This document shows, in pieces, positions 11,662-26,600 of a stretch of 64,000 nucleotides of DNA. The notes below the pieces were generated by a model. The model did not search any database and had not been told where the DNA came from. It saw nothing but the letters and a program-made list of their open reading frames with translations. The DNA is from Alligator mississippiensis. Taxonomy: Eukaryota; Chordata; Crocodylia; Alligatoridae. The stretch's first letter is position 1. Each line of letters opens with the position of its first letter. The stretch is taken from assembly GCF_030867095.1 (NCBI RefSeq), contig NC_081824.1, positions 115,018,162 through 115,082,161 on the forward strand. The letters are read 5' to 3'. The translations under genes were made by a program, and so were the position numbers.

Positions 11662-14600
11662 CTGTAATTTAAAAAAAATATTAAAAATGATCAGATTTCA
11701 TATCCTATCAGAATCAGTGTTTCTATTTTCTTGTCCACCTATCCCAACAGTTCCATTACAAATTGTTGTTGCTTAGGGCTGTGGACAGACAAAACAACTG
11801 GAACATTTCCAAATGAAATACACTTGGGAATGTTTTAAAAAAACAATTGTTTTAGCCAGGAGATGCACATACCATGCCTGTGGCATTCCTCCAGCTGAAA
11901 TGTTTTAAAATGATGCAACCTCCTCTGGTGCCAGCAGGGCTGGGAGGGGAGGAGGGAAAGAGCAGGGAGGATTCTCCACTGCTAGGATCCCAACTTTTGA
12001 GACCCAAATCCCCCAGACTTCTCTCCCTCTCAACCAAGCTGAGAATGCCTAGCTCTGGTGGGGGCCCCAGAAGTCATCAGAGGTCTGGTAGGGGAGGCAG
12101 CAGGGGGATAATGGATGCTAAGACTTACCGACCATTCTGCATTGTCAGTCTTTGAACATCTCACATTCACTGGTAGTCTAAGAACAAGCTCATTGTAGGA
12201 GATACCCTCTGATTTGGACCATTTAAACTTGTTCATTGCATCCGTGAAAGAGAGATTTTTATATTGCTTTGGACTCTTGATAATGAAAGGCCAAGTCCTG
12301 AATAATAAGAAAACATACCACAAAATTGAAATTTGTAAGGAAAAATTTTGGGAAAGCCCTTTCATGAAAACAAATTGATTATTAGGCTTTGATTCTATCG
12401 TTATTGTTTGCAGATTTTATGTTGACAGTTATTGATACCCCATTAGTCAACACTGTGTGTCTGTCTGTGTTGTCTGTGTGTGTATATGTATGTATGTATG
12501 CATGAATGCTACCTGACACCCACACAAAGGCAGCTCTTCAGCTGAAGTAAACTGATAGCCCCACTAACTTCAATGGATTTATGACAAGGTACATCAGCTA
12601 AGAAACTGTAATTTTTCTACAATAAAAAGCACAAAAAAATTATCACAGCTTCTACCCACAAACTCTACAAATGGAACAAGGGAAAGAAACCCAATCCAGA
12701 TCTATCAGTATAACGGAATATGTTGCACTTAATACAACATTGTGCCAGCACTTGATGCAAAGCACTGGTTACCATGAGTCAGTAGTTCCCTGATTCTCTA
12801 CCTAGTCCTGGTCACAGTGTAAATTTAGAGAAAACTAAAGACTGCTCTAATATGTAGTAGCTGGCAATGGTCTCCAAAGGAAACAAATAAAGATGGTCAG
12901 AATGCAGAAGCCTTTGGCCAATTCTCCACTCTTCTGTTAGTTCCTGATATGTCCCAAAAACTCACATTCTTTGATATCCACTAGGAGGAGGGACAGGCTG
13001 CTACCTTCTGCTTCTGAGATGCAGAGCTACTCCTGAGAGCACCTTGGTGAAGACTCTTAAGGTTGTCAAAAGACTGACCATATAGAGATCTGGTCTGAAG
13101 ATCTCTATACTGGTAATGGTACTGGGTCCACAAATTGGAGGTCTTTTCTGTGAGCAGGTGTAATTGCAATATGAAAATGGGTATCCTGAAGGTTAGCAGA
13201 TGCAAATCAATCCTTCTTCTGTGGAGATACTGTGACAATGGTTAGCGTAACCATCAGGAACTTGAGTTTGTGATTTTTTAGGTCCAGGACAGCATCCTCA
13301 TCCCCTTTCCTCTTTGAGATCAGAAAATAACCTGTGTAGAATTCTTCTACTCTGAAGTGCAAGAGCCATTCATGTATATAGAAGAGAAAGAAGCTACGTA
13401 CTAAAGTAAAATCTCAAAAGAATGGTCCCTAAAAAGTATAGGGAGGGAGATTTGGAATGGGCAGTAAGCTGAATTGGAACATACATGCTGCCACAGTGAT
13501 ATACAACATCCACTAGCCCATTGTAATTTTGGCACTGGCTGATACAGTCACCCAGGCAATTGTTGAAGGGGTAGTAAAAAGGACAGGTAAGCTAAGGAGC
13601 AGAAGGCATCTCCTGACTGCACTGTCAAGCATTCTACTTGTTACCAGATGGAGGTGAGTGGAAGATGGGAGGCAGACTGTATGGTCAAAGGCTACTATTT
13701 GGCATGGAACCTCTGGCACTCCCGAAAGGAAATGGAGGAACAGGAGTAGAGATACATGGGCATCCATCAAGGTAGAGATATGCATGCCTCATTTTCAGAA
13801 CTGGGCATTATATTGTCAAGGAACATCAAATCAAATGGTGAATTGATTATGGTCAAAACTTTATTCAATCCAGCTTGATGTCCAATTGCTCTTTGGATGG
13901 GGGCATGAGTTTATCTTTTTAAAATATTTTAGTCAGACTTGTTTCCTACCTTTTACCTATGCCAGACTCTCATTTCACAGAATAAGTGGAAGGTAAAATT
14001 CTACTCTCACACCTGTTAACCCAAGAGTAACCCAGCTAGTCATTCCAGATTGCATTAGCCACAGCCAAGGGTGGGATTTTGCCAATCCTCCTGCTGGGTC
14101 TAAAAAACCCAGATATGTCTGTCTAGGTAGTGTTATTCACTGGGTCAGACCGAAAGCCACATTTGGGATCAGGAAGAAATTTTACCCTACAGTCACGCTG
14201 GCATAGATTCTGGGGGATTTGGAGTCAGGGGTATGGTCCATTTCCTTGGATCTTGAGTATATTTTAATTGGCAGGACAGTGGCAGTGTCCTCCTCCCCTT
14301 GCTTTACCTGTTGCAAATTGAAGTGTACATTTGATGTTTCAGGCAGTATGTGCAGGCTTGTTCCCAAAATGTTTAAGATATACGCTCATCTAGAATAGAT
14401 TACATAGTGATAATCCTGACATGAGCTGGGTGTTAGAGTAAGTGACCTCCTGAGGTCTCTTCCAACCCTACTTTTTTGTGATTCTGTGATTTCACTTGTA
14501 CTCATCTTAATTTGCAACACTGTCTACACAAATCAATATCAGGCACAAAGAGTCAGTCAGTTTTGTGGGTCATTTCACTGTTATAAATCTGGAATAACTT

Positions 14601-17600
14601 CAGGAAAGTCACTGAAATTACGACAATGTAAAACAGGTGTAAAAGACATCATCCTGATACAACTTAATGCAAAAAGAACTGTGTATTAAATCAAATCATG
14701 TATATTATGAGCTTTAATAATGTCATTAATTACAGTGCCAGTTCAGACAGACACTCTGAATACGTAGTCTATTCAAAACATAATTTTTCCTCAGGCAAAA
14801 TCTGCATTTTCTTTCTTAAGTATAGTCATTATGAATGACCATTCAAGACAGCACACTTTATTTGTTAGAATATTTCCTTTTAAGCTAAGAAATCTGGATT
14901 ACTAGTGTTAAATTAGAAAATGTGTTTCTCTAAAGTCAAAAGGGATTATAAACAGAGACAACACAATAGCTGAAGGAGGTATTGCGTTCTAGTTCCATCA
15001 TATTCTTCACCCATGACACAGTTTTTATAACTGGGTTTAATCATTTTGTACAGCAAAGCTTTTTGGAACAACAGCTGTATAAGACTTTATTTTAAAAAGT
15101 CTACTGTATGTTTTATATACAGGCATTTCACATTTCAAAATGTATAGAATCACTGTTAGGCTATTAATCATATTTATAAACCATATCACATAAATCCTTT
15201 CTTGTAACTTAGTTTACTGAGACTAATTCTTAATAACACCATTTACCATCCATCATTCAATAATACCTTATGTTTTTCATTCTTTGTTTATTTTTTACAG
15301 TTCACTCAACTTTGGCAGTATAACTGAACTGAACCATTTTTACTTTGGATTTTTAATCACTTTCAGGTTTTCAGCTTCCTGACTGAATTCCTAATATTGA
15401 AAGGAACATTTAAATTATAAAAAATATAGCTATTCCTTGATTTCAGAAAATGTGCTCACATTGGGGTCTAACAATCTTCTCTCTCTCCTGCAAAATTTGA
15501 ATATTGCACTGTGCTAGAAACAAGGATGCCAACCCAAATATTTTTTTAAGGACAATCTGCAAACTTTTTACTGATAGAAAAACATTTGTATTGGCATGGG
15601 TTTTTACTGTCAGTAAAAAAAGTCTTGGTCTGGTAAGCCTGTATGACTGCAACAATGCTTTTACACTCTGCTGCTCCCATGACAGGGGTCCCTACTCACC
15701 CCACACCCTGACATCCCTGACTGCTCCATTCTGCTTCCCCCCGACAGCTTCATTGCCCCCTCTGTCCCCCACCCATCCCAGCATAGACCCCAAAACAATC
15801 CTAACTGCAACTCAGCACTGTTACAGGATGTGAAGCAGCAAAAGCACACAGCCAGAGTGCAACAAATCTATAAAGTACTGAGAGAAGGCTTCCTGTAGGA
15901 TGGTGCACTGCCACTCACAAATCAGGTGGTAGTACTCTGTGCTTCAATCAAGCTCCAGCTGTTCAGTCTCTTTCACAAAGCAGCTAGAGCTTAATTGTTT
16001 TTATGGAAGACTTAAATTTATTTGTGGATTTGTGGATACTCATAGGTGTTTTTAGCCTGAATTTTTACTGTCTGGTACAGACAGTTGGCAAGCCTGGCAA
16101 GAAAACATATGATTAGTTTAGACTCTGGGGGTGCATCCAGATATGCATGGACATTTGGTTCCCCAGGGACAAGTAGCAGTGGCGTATCTTGCACTGCTGC
16201 TACTAGTCCCTGGGGAATGCCCATGCCACATATGCTTTGGTCTGCAGCAGGTTGTCCCAGCAGCCTTACCTGGGGTCCTGGGAGCCTCCTGGGGCTGCAG
16301 CTGCAACAATTCTGCTGTGCAGAGCCCAGCTGGCAGCTCCAGGCAGCCCGGTTCTGGTTTTCAGCGGTGTGCATTGGCCGAGCCTGTGTTGCTCGGGGGG
16401 GGGTTTCCACATGTTTTGTTTGCCCCCTGGATATCCAGGGGTCAAAAAGCCCAGGGGAAAAAAAAAACAGCACAGTGCATGCTCAGGGACAGTGCTCATC
16501 TGGATGCACCGTGGGAGTCTAACACTATCATTTCAGCTCCTAGTGAGCATTGTTTCCCTCTGCTAGCTGTCCCACTGAAGGCAATGGGGGCAGTCAGAAC
16601 CATTAAGAGTTTTTTCTTTTTTAATGTGTATTTTTATTGTATTTTAAAAAATAATTAGAAACGTAATTATGAAGATGAGTGGCTGTCTATAAAGAATTTA
16701 TTTCTAAAACTAGAGTTATGTTGCGAAACATTTGGGATTTTTTTCAGGATAATCATAACAGAAGGCTAGCAGGGGCTCTTCTACTTTAAAGGCCAAACCA
16801 CAATACATCTTTTAACCTTATGAGCACCACACCCACTGTAAATTTATTTGCCCAGTGGTTTACCACAGGGATTTCAAGCCACCTAAATATTCCACGAAAC
16901 TTAAGGGTGTTTGTTATACGTCCTTAGCTGTTAAAAGGCTGACACTTTTTTTACAGTCGTGCTTTGAATTTCTGTGGACTGTCAAAGTGGTTAGAGCCCC
17001 CCATAAAATATTACCCTTTTTGACCCAAGCCAATATTCATGGTCTTGTGGGTTGTTTCCATTAGGAAGAAAAAACTGATGATGGATTCAAGTATCTCTGA
17101 TGCATTCCTGGTTATTTAAGGGAAAAAGTACTAAATCCTGTTTTCTTGAACACTTTGGGAATCAAGCAGGCCAGAGACAGTTTCTTTTATTCACGCTCCC
17201 AAGCAGGCCAGAGACAGTTTCTTTACTCACACTCCCGAGCCTCTTTCAACTATCAATTATCCCTGAGAAAGTATCTTTTCTCAGTCCCGCACTCCAAGGA
17301 TTTGGTCTGTCTGTCTCTAGGTCTGCTGTTTCTCTTTTCGCTTCTCTGGTGTTTCTGCTGCTTCTCTCTCTCCATCACAAACATACAGTGGGTGCATCTA
17401 CACATGCTATTAGTACAGGGCAATAAACTCTGGTGTATATCCTATACACATCAGACACAGTGTGCACCTGTGACTTGGCTGTGTGCACCTGTGACTTTGC
17501 ATTTCTCCCTGGATAAGTTGTGCCTGTACTTGTCCCAGAAAAAATGTCCTGAGATTGGTGTCTATGCACATCACCTTCCTAATTAGGGTTGAGTTAGCAT

Positions 17601-20600
17601 GTAGAGATGTTTTTTGCAATCTCTCAGGATAAACTGTTACTGCCACCAATCCAGGAAAATGGTTTATCTTGGGATAAGTATAATGTCTGTTTGCACCAGG
17701 GTTATTACACTTTTTCCAAGTACAAGCCTGCCAAGCTGTGTTCTCCTTGCTGTTGCAGAGCAGCAATGCAGCTTAGAAGGGTGATTTGTGTAAATGACTG
17801 GGTTGTGTCTTTCTTACCCAATTGCCTCTTCCTCTATCATCCTTTCCTATCACTACTGTCTCCAAAATGTTCCATCTTTAGATGACAGCAGTCATTCTAG
17901 GGCTTGATTCCCCTCTCAGTTACACTTGGAATATACCACTTTAATGTCAGTAGTTAGTTAGCTTCTGCTTTGCTCTAGTTAACCAGAAACCTAACACTAA
18001 GGCCCACAAGCACTGAGAAAATTACCTGTTTTTTAATATTTGCCAGCAAAAGGTGGCCCCTCCCCAGGCTTCTCTTTAGTGGGGATGAATGCATTTAACC
18101 TAAGAGTAGAGTTGTGGGAATAATTGGGCTTTGTTTTTTGTTTAATTTGGCAACTGAACAAAATAATAACAATAATAACAAAACCACCATCACCACTACC
18201 AAGAATAACCAGTATAGATCAACTCAAAATAATCATTTTTCATTGAAAAAAACAAACAAACAAACGTTTTCATCCTAATCATAGGATACATTTTGTTCAA
18301 ATATTGTGCAGCCCCAAATGAACCAATACATGAATAAAAATATAAGTTCTCTTTTATTTCTATTTTCCTCACTTACCTGACTGGTTTATATATTTCCTTA
18401 ACACCAATAAAGTAGAGTTGCTCCATTATGTCTGGAATACTTGCACATCGTGTCAGATTGATTCTTGGGTAGTACACCAGATAGGACAGGCACATTTCAT
18501 TTCTGGTGCTCAGACCACCCTAAAATGGAGATGTTTTAGCAATGTGGGTTTCAAATATTGTAGATAAAGAAAGTGATTAATATTAACTAATTAAGACTAA
18601 CTTGTAAACAACATAGAAACAAAGAAAATAGCAGACCAATTTGACAGAATAACTACATATTCAATTATCAAGGGACAAAGAATCTGTAACAAAAAATGCT
18701 CATATAATGTATTTTAAGATATAAAAAATAAATAATAACAAGAGCAACTAACAGCATGTAATTGTTGGAGGTATTTGGCCTCAGCTGTGCTGGACAGACA
18801 GTAATCTGAGTTGTCTTTTATGTGTACATCATTTACAATTTATATAATATTAGGTCAATGGAAAGCCTTTGTGGTGATTTTCAATCACATGTCCTAAATT
18901 CCTGCATTCTATTTGCAAGAAGTTCTACTAATTTTGAAGAATGAGCCAAACTTGCACTGGAAAAAACCTAACAGGCTGTCACTAGGGAGTACACAGGGGG
19001 AGCAAAGTAAACAGGACTTCTCCCTGCAGGTGATTCCATAAGCCAACCTTAAAGTATGCCAGAACTGAATAATTAAATCCTGATTTGTTGTCTCTAGCTG
19101 ATAAACAACAACAACAAAATATTGACAGATTCAATTCTGTGCAAGGGTCAACAGTATTACAGTGTGTCCTGTGTTTTGGTTTGTTGGGTTTTGGGGGTTT
19201 TTTTTTAGCTTTTTTCTCTTTGGCTGATTTTTAGAGCCCTAAACCAACTTTGGGAAGTAAGAAAAATAGTAATGGTGTAATTCCATACTAGTATTCAATT
19301 TCCTTTGGCTCCAAGTGTGCATTATTACTATTTGTACAGTATAATATAGCATAGTAGGTTAGTTGAGCAAAATGCAGAAAAAAAGGAAGATTTTTTTTTT
19401 TTTTAAATTACAGTTTGGTCTAATGATTTATATTCTCACCACAAATATACTTTAGTTAGATTGGGTCAGCCATTTTTTCACATCAGTGTCCTAAGGTGCA
19501 TCCTAATGAGTATGCATGTGCAATGGCACGTGTTCCCTGCAGAACAAATAGCAGTAGCACATATTTGTGCCACTGCTATTTGTCCTGGGCCATGCCCCTG
19601 CACGCGTACTTCAGTGCATGGCAACTTGTCCTGGGTGGGATAGGGCAGGCTAGGGCCAGCACCTGGGCTGGCCCCAGCAGCCTTACCTGGGGTTCTGAGG
19701 GCCTCCTGGGCCAGCAGTGTTGCCATACTGGCCACTTGGAGCCTGGCTGGCAGCCAGAGCATGTCTCTGGCTGCTCAGGCTCCATTTCTGGCAGCACACA
19801 CTCCTGCCACACGCGCTGCATCACTTTTTTTAGCACCATTTTTTTTCTTGACAACTGGGATCTCCCGGTGTCACAAAGACCCACCAGCTGTTAATTTGCA
19901 CTGCAGTAAACGTCTGCACATGTGACACGTGCAGTTTTTAATTCTACAAATTACACTACACATGCATGCTTGTTGGTATGCTCCCCTAATGTCCATATGC
20001 TGTGTGGAGTATTCTAACTAGGACCTTCCTCTATACACAGACATTCAGCTCCTTGAGTTTCAAATAGTTTCTGACTCATTCTGACTCTTATCAGGGAGAG
20101 GTCAGTGTCAGAAGTAGGTAGATGGGCATTTGCAGAAATATGGTCATGCTGGTCCTAATGCTTCAGATTTTACAGTAGCTATGTACAGTGGAAAGCTCAC
20201 TGAACAATTCTCTAGCCCCTCTCTTTCTCTGGCTGAGGACTCAGGCTACCAATAGACTTCCTGTCACACCTTAGTTTTCAGATCCCTCTGCCAGAGCTCA
20301 TAAAACACAGAATGTTATTCATGTAATTGGAAGATAGAATGACCAGCCTCCCCGAGTCAATATGCCTCACAAAGACATCTACCAGGAACTACCTAATAGT
20401 TTTGCAGAAGGGAAAGGTCTTCACTTTTATATACATTGGCCATATCTGGTCTCCAATTCAATCAACACACTCAAGTGCTCATGCTAATAGGACTATTGAG
20501 ACCACGGGAAACTAAACCTGTGGGGAAACTTTTGCAGAAATAGGGTCCTGTGTGGTATTTCTACAAATTCATTCTACTTTGCATTATACATGAGCCAAGT

Positions 20601-23600
20601 ACAATATTTTATTACTATGCTGAGCAGCAAACAGACTCAGAAGACAACAGCCAAAGTACCAAGACAGTGTAGCTCCTACAGGTACATACAATCTTAATTA
20701 TCTAAGTACTGTGAGTCAAACTCCTTATTCAGGCCAGTCATTGAGTGTTTTGCCTGAGGAATGACTAAGTAAAGACTTGAGAATTTGCCTCATATTAATT
20801 AGGCATTTACAAGCATAAGCGGTTTTCAGCAAAACATAGACCTGGTAGTTAGGCAGCCATATTTTACTTAAAGATTAGTGATTACCCTAGTAATAAAATA
20901 TTATGCCATTTCCAAATATTTCCTACCATTGTACTGTGTGCAGCAAATGCAAATGCAAGCAAAAGATTATTCAGATGTGCTGATACATGTACGTATGTTT
21001 TGCCTGAAGATGGCTTTAGTAAGGGCTATGATATTTACTCCTGAAATTGTTTCTTATTCTAAGGAATAAAGAGCCAAAAACATAACTGTTGCATGCACAC
21101 AAGTGCACATATTCATCTGCTGCACACCAACTTACTCCAATGCATAGATGTTTAATAAATATACTGATTAAACCAGAATTTTGAGGCAGGGAGAAGCTAA
21201 CAACCTAATATGCTCATACAAATAATTTGATAGAATATCTATATTTTGCATTCTAAAAATATGATGCAATCAGAAACACTGATAGACTGTGCAATTCTGA
21301 TTTTTAGGAACCTTTAAAAAACCTAATCTCTTTTAATATTTTATTCATATAAATTTGTTATGGAAGAGGTCAGGCTAGAGATGGTTCCTCATGGCTTTAA
21401 AAACCCATGGATCCATGAAAGATCAGCTTCTGAAAGACTGTCTTGTTGTTCAGTTACTATTAGAAAACATGAAATTGCATGCGCTAATTTCTGTATAAAT
21501 TAGCAAATAGCCTTAATGCCCTTCACCCATGTCATACTCTTTAAAATTCAAACCTATTTTGCTTCCAAATAAGATGAAATTATTTACAAGCTTATTCCAA
21601 AGAAATCTATCCTTGTTATCAATTTATCTGCAATATTTCTTACCCATGTCATATGTATTCGATCTGTAGTATTGTAGCGACATTCTGTAATTAAATTATC
21701 TCCCTGAAAAACAAGATTTAAGAAATTGAGAGTTATGAAATGTAATAACCTTGGGTTCCTATGATGGTTTACTATTGCAAAACTTTAACAAATATGGTCA
21801 GAAAATAAAGAAGTTCAGGGATGTGAATTTTTGAGGGAACAGAGGATTAATGAGTTAGCCTAGACTGAACCTTTGGTTTAGAGCATTCAGTGTTCATACT
21901 GGCCCAGATCCCCAGCTGGTATAAATCATTTTAGCAAGACAAATAAGCTATATCCACTTACACCATTTGAGAACCTAAGCTATAATTTGAACTGTGGCTG
22001 CATGCAAAGTATCTAGTCAGGATTAGGCCTTACTTTGTGGAGCACTGTGCCTGCATAAGAAGACATAACTTTTGAACTAAATCCTTTACAGTGTCTGAAT
22101 ATGGATATTCTGTTCCAGAGCCAAGTCATCTTGCCAACTTCAATGAAACTAGCCATGCGAAGAAATGGAAGAAGATTTTCCACATAACAAAAGTACCATG
22201 TTATTGCCAAGATTAGCAGTGGAGGAGTGTCAGGCTAAGATTAAAACACATTGACAGATTTATGTGGAGACAGTTTCATACTTATTGTCTCAGGTTTGTT
22301 CCATGTTTCACTTTTTTGACAACTGAACTGATCTATGGGGTTTTTAAATAACAGAAAAAGCAGTGAATTAATCTTTTATATCAGATCAGGTACAATTCTC
22401 AAAACCAGCTCCATCTAAGAAATGGTGGAAATATTACAGAACAAGGCAAGTAGTAGAAATCTGATATCTGAGAATTCACAAATCAAACCAATCTGGGGAC
22501 GGTTGTGCATCATTTGCTTATTGCCAGCTAAAGTATTTAGCTATTGACAACTGCTGATTTAATCTCTCTTTAAACAATCAGGAGATTATCTTCAAAAGTT
22601 CAAAATCTTCTCACTGAATGGTTCTGATATTGCACACAGCTATGAGTAATAATAAAATTGTGCAATAGGTTTGTGCAGTAGGAAGAGTGGGCTTGTTGGC
22701 TTTAGGATCAGTGTTTATCTTAATTATACTCCGATTCTTTGAAGAGTGAAATTCAGTTTTGTATCAGCTAAGCAAAGATTGATGAGACTGAGGACTGTCA
22801 ACACATTCATTCAGTGTTGACTTACATCAATGGAGCTACGCAATGCAAACTTGCATCTGGTAACATCAGTAGAACTATACTGATTTGCACCAGCCCTGGG
22901 CACCTGAGTAGTGTATGATATCCAGCAAAGCTTCTTTTGTATGGTAATTATTTATTTCAGTTTCAAATTCAGAAGAAGTATCTAGCACTTGCAGGGAACA
23001 AATAATCTAGACTCCAAAAAATCAGGGTTATATATGCAAGACCCAACAGGGGGAGAGAGAGACAGAGAGAAAGACAATGCTTTCACTGATTTCATTATTA
23101 TTAATTATTATGAGTTTATTATTTATTTGTATTGTGCTAGGGCTAATATGATAGAAATCTAAATACTAATCATAATATATTTTCAGGTAATTTATATTGT
23201 CATAGGCATCTAGAGGGTCCACATCAAAAAATCTTAGGCAGAAGGAAGGCCAGGGAATGTTGAATTCTAGTTTCACTTTAACTCTCCTTTTTGAGTTTCT
23301 GATAATAATATTCCCAAACAAATTCCTTTTTCTAGTCTCTTTCCTTATATTCTTTAATTTAAAAGGGCTTTTTTTTTTTAATAATGCGCATGGATTTTCC
23401 CTGAAAATACCACAGGCTTTTCTGAAAAGATATTTAGACCTGTAACTGTCTTAGTCCCCACTTCCCTTTTCCAAGCCCCTACAGCATGCATTTTCTGGCA
23501 GTGGATGATCTAGTTATTCTTTGAAGTCTCACTGTAATGCAAGCAAAGGGACTTCAAAAGGCAAATGCTGCTTTCCTCTACAAGCTCAGCTGCAGCTAAG

Positions 23601-26600
23601 TAGACTAGCTTTGTTGAAGAAGTTGAATAGGCAAGTAGACAAAGGTTCCTATTTCTTTTCTTTTTTTTACCTTAAGAGGACAAGTATCAAAGAAGCCTGA
23701 TATGGGGGAGGAAAGAGAAGATATGAAGAGGGAAGAGAGAATACAGGTCATTTAAAGCTATACTTTACTCCTACTATGCACAAAAAATTCAGTCATTCTA
23801 ACGGCTTTTTTTTTTTTGCCATCTTCACCTCAGTTTCTGGTATAAGGCACAATCCTGTAAAAATTATGTAGATGTTTAATGTTTCATGGGTGAGTAATTG
23901 CACAGAAGTCAGTAGGATTTTCCATGTTCATGAAGGTACTAGATCATGACCAAAGTGCTTTTCAATACCAAGGTCTCAGCTTGAGCCTCTTACAAAAACT
24001 ACCAAATAAAAGTGCCAGTTAAAGCTAACAAGAGTTATTTTGCTATTATTTATTCATATATAATAATTTCTATACATTTATTATTTTTAATTAATAATTT
24101 ATCCCAATGAATATTGACCCCTTTTTCTGTTTCATGGTAGAATAGATCCTAATTTAATCAAATGTATTTTCTGTACAATGCACTCAAAATTTATGCATGA
24201 ATTCTTTTCAAACTGTGCCCATAAGAGTGCAAAGAGCCTCTTGGTGCAAATAAGATGGCATAATTCTTTGCCCTAAGGAGATTCAGTTACTCAGAGCAAG
24301 CTAGTACAGGGCATGATGGAGCAATGACTTTTTTCCCCTAGAGCAACAAATAAAAAATTTAAAATAAGCAGAAGACTTAGTTGGCTGATTTCTACCGTGT
24401 GAAAGCCTAATCACAAACAGTTCTTTTCAAGTATCTGATATTCAAGAGATGCCAGTTAATTATAACTTGTCAGAAAAGGTATGTGATGCTATTTCCATTC
24501 TGAGTGGATAAGTGCACAGAGTTGGAATAATGTAAATTTATACTATATTTTTCACAAACATCTGTGATAGTAAATCTCAATTAGTCAAATGTTTGTGGAA
24601 ACCAGACACACAACAGATAAGAACCTAATCAAAGATAATTCACAAAATACTTTTCACAGACGAGCCTATGAACTTCACTTCATTAACCTCCTGGATACAA
24701 AAAGTCATGGACTAAATATAAGACATTGGATTTATGACACATTACAGCCTGCCTGACATGAGTCCCCAGGTACCTCTCCACTATTTACCAGCTACATTCA
24801 TTCCCCTTCCCCACAGGCCTGTCTCTCACCCACTGACTCCTCAATTTACATCTTCATTGACTGCCTCTCTTGCAAACATACCAGCCCAGCCTCTGGCTAC
24901 TTTACTATTCATTCCATCCAGGAAGAGCACACACCAACTGCAGATGCTTCCTTAGCCTGAGGAAGAGTATTTAAACCCGAAAGCTTGCTAAGAAGTATTT
25001 TTCCAACTATTTGAGTTGGTCTAATAAAAGATATCAAATTTACCCAAAGAACATTGTCTGCCTATGTACTTAGACCAACACAGCTACAACCTACACCCCT
25101 GTAATCAAAGATAATTCATTTAAAGTGTGGGTAAATATTTATGGAACATTGGTTTGAAAGACATTGAGAAAAGAAACAAGAGAGCAAGTCATTACACAAA
25201 AATTAATTATAACCAGGAACAAATATTAGTTCCTGTAGCTCTCACACTACCCTGAGAAATAGAATTAAGAGATTCATACAGGCAAGATGGTTCTTTCTTC
25301 CTTTAGATACTGAAACTCCTGGAAGTTGAAGTCAAATGCATCGTCATATGCAAGCAGCTTCTGTTCCTCGCCCTTGCGGAAGTGGCGCATTCTGATGACT
25401 CTACCAGCAAGATGGGCATGGAGAAGAACAGCAAATACATGTATCCCACTTGGTCGTTCATCACCCAAAGCCTGATAGAAGAAAATTAATGAAAAGTTCA
25501 GCATATCATGAGCAGATAAATGAGGACATTCAATAAATAATTGAATTGTACTGCCCCTCAGTTTACCATAATAGAAGCAACACCCAATATGACGCAACAG
25601 CAAAACTTATATGTCAACTGAAAACTGAAATGCTACCATATAAAATAAAACAATTATTTTACAGATGTATTATCCCAGGATGTGTGGTACATCTCTAATT
25701 AAATCCATTTTGAATACCATATGTGAAATAAACCTCCAACAGATTACAAATTTTGAAAAGTACAGTATTAAAAATGGTATGCATTTAGCACTTACGTATT
25801 GCTGCTGGCTATGAGTATATACTTTTTTATTTCAACAAATAATTTTTAGTGTTGTTTAAATATTACTACGTAGCAGATACTAAGTGAGGCAATCTAAAGT
25901 GAGACATTGGAAGTAATATTTAAAATACTTTTTGAAGTATCAGGTGAGCTAACAACAAAACAGTGCAGAATTTTCATTCCAGGTCAAAACAATTTCAAAG
26001 TGTGCTTTGACAGAATAATAGGTGAGACTAAAACCGATCTTACCATCTGAAAATTGTGCCCTATCCCCTTCCCCAAATATCAAGTGGAACGGGTGTTCAA
26101 ACATAGATTCAAATCTATTCCAAGATTTTTGTTTCTGGTTTGATCCCAAACTAAAAAGCACGTGCTTTCAAATTAATTTCACATGTACCCAAATGGCAGA
26201 ATTCCCATAAGAACAGAGGCTTTCACTGTTTGCAGGCTGCATCCTGGCTAAAACCACATGCAACAGTCTGGTACCATAAAATACAAACCCAAATCTTAGC
26301 CGTAGTTTGGCCTTAAACCAAAACTCTAGTACAAACTACAGATACAGATTTATCCCATGTCCAGATGCAGCAAAATATCATTGAAAATACCCTGTGGTAA
26401 CTTGATCACTACTTCACACTATATCTCCATAAATTGAAATGATTTGTATAGGCTCATTCTTGATATTAAATTATAAAACTCTTAACAAAACCAATGGATT
26501 AGTTCATGAATAATTTTACATGTTGGGCAATGCAGCAAAACCTCAATACCTGTATATCTTCATTTTCACTCATTGGTCTAACACAATTTTTCAGGCTGGA

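Noticed and set aside
16131..16658. 175-codon plus-strand frame and its overlapping frames
   Set aside because: It lies in a 405-bp MITE with terminal inverted repeats and runs past its end; composition explains the length.
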